Both the position numbers and the translations under genes were made by a program. The notes under the pieces are model-generated. The model was given only the letters and a program-made list of their open reading frames with translations, did not search any database and was not told the DNA's origin. Below are positions 62,040 to 64,000 of a stretch of DNA of 64,000 nt, piece by piece. How positions within the stretch are numbered: position 1 is the first letter of the stretch; each line of letters opens with the position of its first letter. This DNA comes from Oscillospiraceae bacterium (GTDB lineage Bacteria; Bacillota; Clostridia; Oscillospirales; Oscillospiraceae): the NCBI GenBank assembly GCA_009785525.1, contig WQWC01000001.1:62001-126000 (forward strand), written 5' to 3'.

Positions 62040-62567
62040 TTATTTCACGTACTTTGTTATTCTTACGCCGCCGTATTTGTATTCTTTACACGTGCCGAAC
62101 GGCAGCATTTCCGGCAGTATTTCTTTTGTTTCGCATATGATTATACCATGTTCGTTCAATTTGTCAAATTCTATGATTTTTTGCAATGCTTGCATGGTAA
62201 TCCCCGAATCATACGGAGGGTCGATAAAAATCAAGTCAAACTTCTCGTCGGAGTTCAAAAACGCAAGGGCGTCACAGAAATACACCACCGCCGACTCTGC
62301 GAACCCGCACAGTCTCAAATTTTCACGAACCAGCTCCGCCGACTCGCGTTTTGAATCGACAAACGTCACGGACTCGGCACCGCGTGACAATGCCTCAATT
62401 CCCAGCTGACCGGTGCCGGCAAAAAGATCCAGGACTTTTCTGCCCTCAATATCAAATTGTATGATATTGAAAATCGACTCTTTGACTATATCGCTCGTCG
62501 GCCTGATATCAGCCCCAACCGGCGATTTCAACTTCCGCCCCCTGGCAGTTCCGCTTATAATTCTCAT
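62040..62567 (-). CDS. rsmD: 16S rRNA (guanine966-N2)-methyltransferase
   Basis: Methylates G966 of 16S rRNA. 175 residues; MRIISGTARGRKL N-terminus, SAM loop VLDLFAGTGQLGIEAL, catalytic DPPY in FIDPPYDSG. Followed by coaD. Confidence 0.95.
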   Translation of the reverse strand: MRIISGTARGRKLKSPVGADIRPTSDIVKESIFNIIQFDIEGRKVLDLFAGTGQLGIEALSRGAESVTFVDSKRESAELVRENLRLCGFAESAVVYFCDALAFLNSDEKFDLIFIDPPYDSGITMQALQKIIEFDKLNEHGIIICETKEILPEMLPFGTCKEYKYGGVRITKYVK

Positions 62568-62597
62568 TTTTTACCCATCGCTTTCAATTTAGTCGTT

Positions 62598-63587
62598 CTA
62601 TTGCCCCAGTATTGCCATAATCTCGTCGCGTTGATCCATGCGGAATAAGCTGTTGCGGGAGGTGAAGACGAGGAAGCCGGGGACATCCTCCTCTAGCCTC
62701 TCAACCGCAACGATGTGCCTTTCACCGGTTTGCACTGTGTCGGCGAAAAAGACCGCCTCCACTTCAACCCCAACATCAATATCACCTTCGAGCACCTCAA
62801 CAACAGTGACATAATAGATGTCGGTGGACATCCAGTCGCTTGTACCGCTATTAAGGCTGCGTGGCTCACCGATTTCAACGACCAAGACATAGGGCGATCC
62901 AGTGACGATGTCTACGATGTTATCTGAGCGGATGTGGTCTCTCCCCGGCGGATTATTCGCCGTTTTCTCGGTGATAAACGCAAGCAGCTCTTCCCTGTCA
63001 AGGCTCCGGCTGTTGAAATTAATTTCAGACGCATGGAGTGACACGGGTTCGTTGTACATTGTGCTTCCTGTCGGATTGTCTAAGTCGATGATAAGACCAT
63101 TGATAAACAAAAACCCGTCAGGATGTAATTGTGCCATAGCAAGCCACAACCTTTCAAGCACCAACAAATAGTCAGTACCGCTACTAAAGGTTGACTCGCT
63201 TGGGTTATATGACGATGCCCCCATAACGCCCATAACAGATGCATACGCGTTTTCCGCGTAAACAAATATGGTGTCCGCGGCGTTGCCCAAAACTCTGTCC
63301 AACACAACAAACTCAAACTCCACCAATGTCGCCCCAAAAGGTCGGCTGCCAACATAATTTGCGATTACTATATCAGTGCTGACCAGCAAGGCCTGCTCAA
63401 AGGTCAGGTACTCTATCCGCATGCTGCCTATAGGCGCTCTTACAATTTGCGGTTCTGCTGAATTGCCAATCATTGCATCTGCCTCGTTTGTAATAGTTGT
63501 GTCATCAGGTTCTGTATTCGTTGCGCTGCACGCAAACAGGGTTAACATTATCGTAATACCCAATACTAAAATCATTAGCTTTTTCAT
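62598..63587 (-). CDS. Hypothetical lipoprotein, paralogue 2
   Basis: A 329-residue lipoprotein closely related to the one at 59717 over its full length, in opposite orientation. Signal ends in LTLFACS with Cys20. Its ATG overlaps the uvrC stop by 4 nt and the AAAGGAG ribosome site lies inside uvrC, so it is coupled to uvrC. Function unknown. Confidence 0.85.
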   Translation of the reverse strand: MKKLMILVLGITIMLTLFACSATNTEPDDTTITNEADAMIGNSAEPQIVRAPIGSMRIEYLTFEQALLVSTDIVIANYVGSRPFGATLVEFEFVVLDRVLGNAADTIFVYAENAYASVMGVMGASSYNPSESTFSSGTDYLLVLERLWLAMAQLHPDGFLFINGLIIDLDNPTGSTMYNEPVSLHASEINFNSRSLDREELLAFITEKTANNPPGRDHIRSDNIVDIVTGSPYVLVVEIGEPRSLNSGTSDWMSTDIYYVTVVEVLEGDIDVGVEVEAVFFADTVQTGERHIVAVERLEEDVPGFLVFTSRNSLFRMDQRDEIMAILGQ

Positions 63588-64000
63588 AGTGTATCTCCTT
63601 TCTCGTTATTAAAATGCCCATATATCTTCTCCGCAACATTTTTCGGCACCACTTTTGATAATTCCTCAACATCCGCTTTCGAGATCGCTTTCAAACTGCC
63701 GAAACTTTTCAGCAGATCATTCCTGCGCTTTTCGCCGACGCCTTCTATCTCATCGAGCTTTGATTTAATCGTGTTCTTCGACCGCAAAGTTCTGTGATAC
63801 TCAACAGCGAATCTGTGCGTCTCCTCCTGTATCGTGCCGATCAGCGCGAACGCGGCGGGGTTGCCTGTGATGCCTATCTCCTCCCCATCCGGCGACATCA
63901 GCGCGCGCGTTTTGTGCTTGGAATCTTTGACCATGCCGAACACCGGCAGATCGACGCCCGCCGCAATAAGCTCCGCCCTCACTGCGGCGGCGTGGGTTGC
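63584..64000 (-). CDS. uvrC: Excinuclease ABC subunit C, 3' end only
   Basis: C-terminal part of the nuclease that makes both incisions in nucleotide excision repair. 138 codons remain, open through the right edge. It has the RNase H-like domain end (FGMVKDSKHKTRAL; EETHRFAVEYHR) and the helix-hairpin-helix DNA-binding end (IEGVGEKRRNDLLKSFGS). The downstream lipoprotein gene overlaps its stop. Confidence 0.93.
   Translation of the reverse strand, partial: ATHAAAVRAELIAAGVDLPVFGMVKDSKHKTRALMSPDGEEIGITGNPAAFALIGTIQEETHRFAVEYHRTLRSKNTIKSKLDEIEGVGEKRRNDLLKSFGSLKAISKADVEELSKVVPKNVAEKIYGHFNNEKGDTL

Overview
The window looks like a chromosome segment of an anaerobic, low-to-mid G+C Gram-positive bacterium of the class Clostridia. 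The signs are the tig-clpP-clpX-lon order, the rplS-lepB-rbgA-rnhB-yraN order, strong GGAGG ribosome sites with frequent GTG and TTG starts, S-layer-homology wall anchoring, two tungsten-type aldehyde:ferredoxin oxidoreductases, a TrpXYZ-type ABC importer and an Lsa-type ABC-F protein. The species cannot be named from the sequence. No rRNA, tRNA, CRISPR array, transposase or prophage gene was seen.

Layout. 1-6061: protein quality control (lon, clpX, clpP, tig); lon is cut by the left edge and tig has an unusual Lys/Ala/Pro tail. 6091-8038: a phosphoesterase, a DUF1540 peptide and a methyltransferase. 8102-12599: a housekeeping run on the minus strand (rplS with leader, lepB, rbgA, rnhB, yraN, thrC). 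12684-13004: a gene-free block bounded by inverted repeats. 13082-17512: a rhomboid-like membrane protein with a zinc ribbon, a TldD/TldE pair and a GNAT-like gene. 17754-25247: an aconitase-family hydratase, a nitroreductase, an E1 alpha/beta pair without E2/E3, a GNAT gene, a double-Nudix protein and two tandem P-loop kinases. 25430-27146: an Lsa-type ABC-F gene behind a leader that reads as a ribosome-controlled attenuator with a four-codon upstream ORF. 27143-31729: a TsaC/Sua5 enzyme, an aorB-aor-moaD operon and a ROK glucokinase. 32085-40761: a cell-wall deacetylase, a relB remnant, DUF2284, a dicarboxylate symporter, a second AOR, an AraC/GyrI regulator and small enzymes. 40868-45655: a 1,595-residue surface protein (FGE-like domain, InlB repeats, three SLH domains) behind a long leader. 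46035-52407: a TrpXYZ-type importer and a GntR/ABC exporter operon. 53096-58190: moxR-DUF58-transglutaminase. 58430-64000: a small zincin, superoxide dismutase, rsmD-coaD, two paralogous lipoproteins in inverted orientation, and the 3' end of uvrC.

Two things run through the window. GTAGGGGCG...CGCCCCTAC-type dispersed repeats occur in at least eight intergenic sites. Many promoters fit a housekeeping sigma factor (TTGnnn, 17-18 bp, TAtAAT-like), often with an extended TGn. Most gene clusters are tightly packed, with 4-nt ATGA or GTGA overlaps marking translational coupling: aorB/aor/moaD, acoA/acoB, kinase/Nudix and uvrC/lipoprotein. The clearest regulatory feature is the ABC-F leader. The least explained items are the SLH/FGE protein and its leader, the inverted lipoprotein pair and the 12684-13004 block.
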